Shown here: positions 4,894-5,450 of the stretch, one piece after another | How the letters are laid out: the number at the start of each line of letters is the position of its first letter | Position numbering within the stretch: position 1 is the first letter of the stretch | Source of the DNA: an uncultured Erysipelotrichaceae bacterium | GTDB taxonomy: Bacteria > Bacillota_I > Bacilli_A > RFN20 > CAG-826 | Length of the DNA stretch: 5,450 nt | Assembly: GCA_902791085.1 (NCBI GenBank) | Contig: CADAUN010000100.1 | Coordinates: forward strand, 1-5,450 | Reading direction: 5' to 3' | Translations under genes and position numbers: made by a program | The notes under the pieces: generated by a model | Database searches by the model: none | What the model saw: the letters and a program-made list of their open reading frames with translations, nothing else | Told to the model about the DNA's origin: nothing

Positions 4894-5450
4894 ATGGCAA
4901 TGCTAGAAATCGAACACCTATGGTTCAATTATTCCGACAAAGAACTTTATCACGATGCCTCATTAAAATTGAATCCAGGCGAGCACGGCGTTTTGGTCGG
5001 CGTGAATGGCTCAGGCAAAACAACATTGTTAAAACTCATCGTCGGTGATTTGTTGCCGGATCGCGGGAACGTCACTTGGGAACACGGCGTTACCTTCTCT
5101 TATTTGGACCAGCAGTTAGCCGTCACCCAGGATATGCCCGTCCATCAATATCTTTATGGCGTTTATGAAGATCTTTTTGAAAAAGAACGGCAAATGGAAT
5201 CTTTATATGCCCAAAGCGCGACCGATTTAGACCATTATGAAGCATTGCTTACGAAAGCAACGCGATTGCAAGAAGAGCTGAACGATGCTGGATTTTATGC
5301 TTTGCAAGAAAAAGTCGGACGACTCACCGATGGACTTGGCTTTGATTCAGATCATCTGGAATGGCCCCTCGCCCGTCTTTCGTCTGGTCAAAGAGAAAAA
5401 GCATATCTTGCCAAAATGCTTTTGGAAGAGAAAGACGTTCTTTTGATGGA
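4894..5450 (+). CDS. ABC-F family ATPase, N-terminal part (3' truncated)
   Basis: About 185 residues from ATG 4894, still open at the right edge. ABC-F proteins are soluble twin-ATPase proteins without membrane domains that act on the ribosome, either as translation factors or as antibiotic-protection proteins. Here the first ATPase domain is visible: Walker A GVNGSGKTT (36-44), Q-loop at LDQQ (71-74), a helical insert with many Glu/Gln (~92-140), the signature LSSGQREKAYLAKMLL (162-177; LSSGQ for LSGGQ), and the start of Walker B DVLLM (181-185). The short gap between Q-loop and signature fits ABC-F. The second domain and the linker that would tell the subgroup are outside. An in-frame ATG at 4900 (MLEIEHLWF) is the alternative start and fits family N-termini equally well. 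No SD precedes either. It is divergent from the lipoprotein gene. Confidence 0.9.
   Translation, partial: MAMLEIEHLWFNYSDKELYHDASLKLNPGEHGVLVGVNGSGKTTLLKLIVGDLLPDRGNVTWEHGVTFSYLDQQLAVTQDMPVHQYLYGVYEDLFEKERQMESLYAQSATDLDHYEALLTKATRLQEELNDAGFYALQEKVGRLTDGLGFDSDHLEWPLARLSSGQREKAYLAKMLLEEKDVLLM

Overview
The window looks like a chromosomal stretch from a low-to-mid-GC Bacillota bacterium, probably of a Bacilli/Erysipelotrichia-type gut lineage. The reasons are strong AGGAGG-type Shine-Dalgarno sites, TATAAT-like and extended -10 promoters, intrinsic terminators with T-tracts, an M3 oligoendopeptidase, an ECF-type thiamine S-component (ThiT), a TPP riboswitch and an ABC-F ATPase. TGA acts as a stop (three genes end with it) and tryptophan is TGG, so this is not a code-4 mollicute. 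The lineage is an inference from style; no rRNA is present. I see no tRNA, CRISPR array, insertion sequence or integrase.

Left part, plus strand (1-1350): the C-terminal end of an M3-family zinc oligoendopeptidase with its terminator, then two small single-gene units. The first encodes a 47-residue very acidic protein (776-919) with a good promoter, strong SD and its own terminator. The second encodes a 78-residue hydrophobic membrane protein (1042-1278). Neither is recognised. A terminator closes the plus-strand block and a second, bidirectional one separates it from the convergent thiamine genes.

Central part, minus strand (4764 down to 1381): a thiamine-salvage gene set. In transcription order it is a Ser/Thr-rich lipoprotein of unknown role, thiamine pyrophosphokinase (its start overlaps the lipoprotein stop as ATGA and it has no visible SD of its own), then an internal extended -10 promoter inside the 3' end of the kinase gene, a TPP riboswitch with an intrinsic terminator, and a 435-residue ThiT. 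The ThiT is about twice the usual length: a recognisable ThiT domain is followed by a second, unrecognised block of about six membrane segments. The logic is a closed loop: ThiT imports thiamine, the kinase makes TPP, and TPP stops transcription of the importer. The kinase and lipoprotein lie upstream of the riboswitch and so escape it.

Right end, plus strand (4894-5450): the N-terminal third or so of an ABC-F ATPase, running off the window. It is divergent from the lipoprotein across 129 bases. Its extended -10 lies so close to the ATG, with no SD, that the mRNA may be leaderless.

The best candidates for something undescribed are the ThiT with the extra membrane domain, the lipoprotein coupled to thiamine pyrophosphokinase, and the riboswitch that lacks a visible P1 stem but has an extra 5' hairpin.
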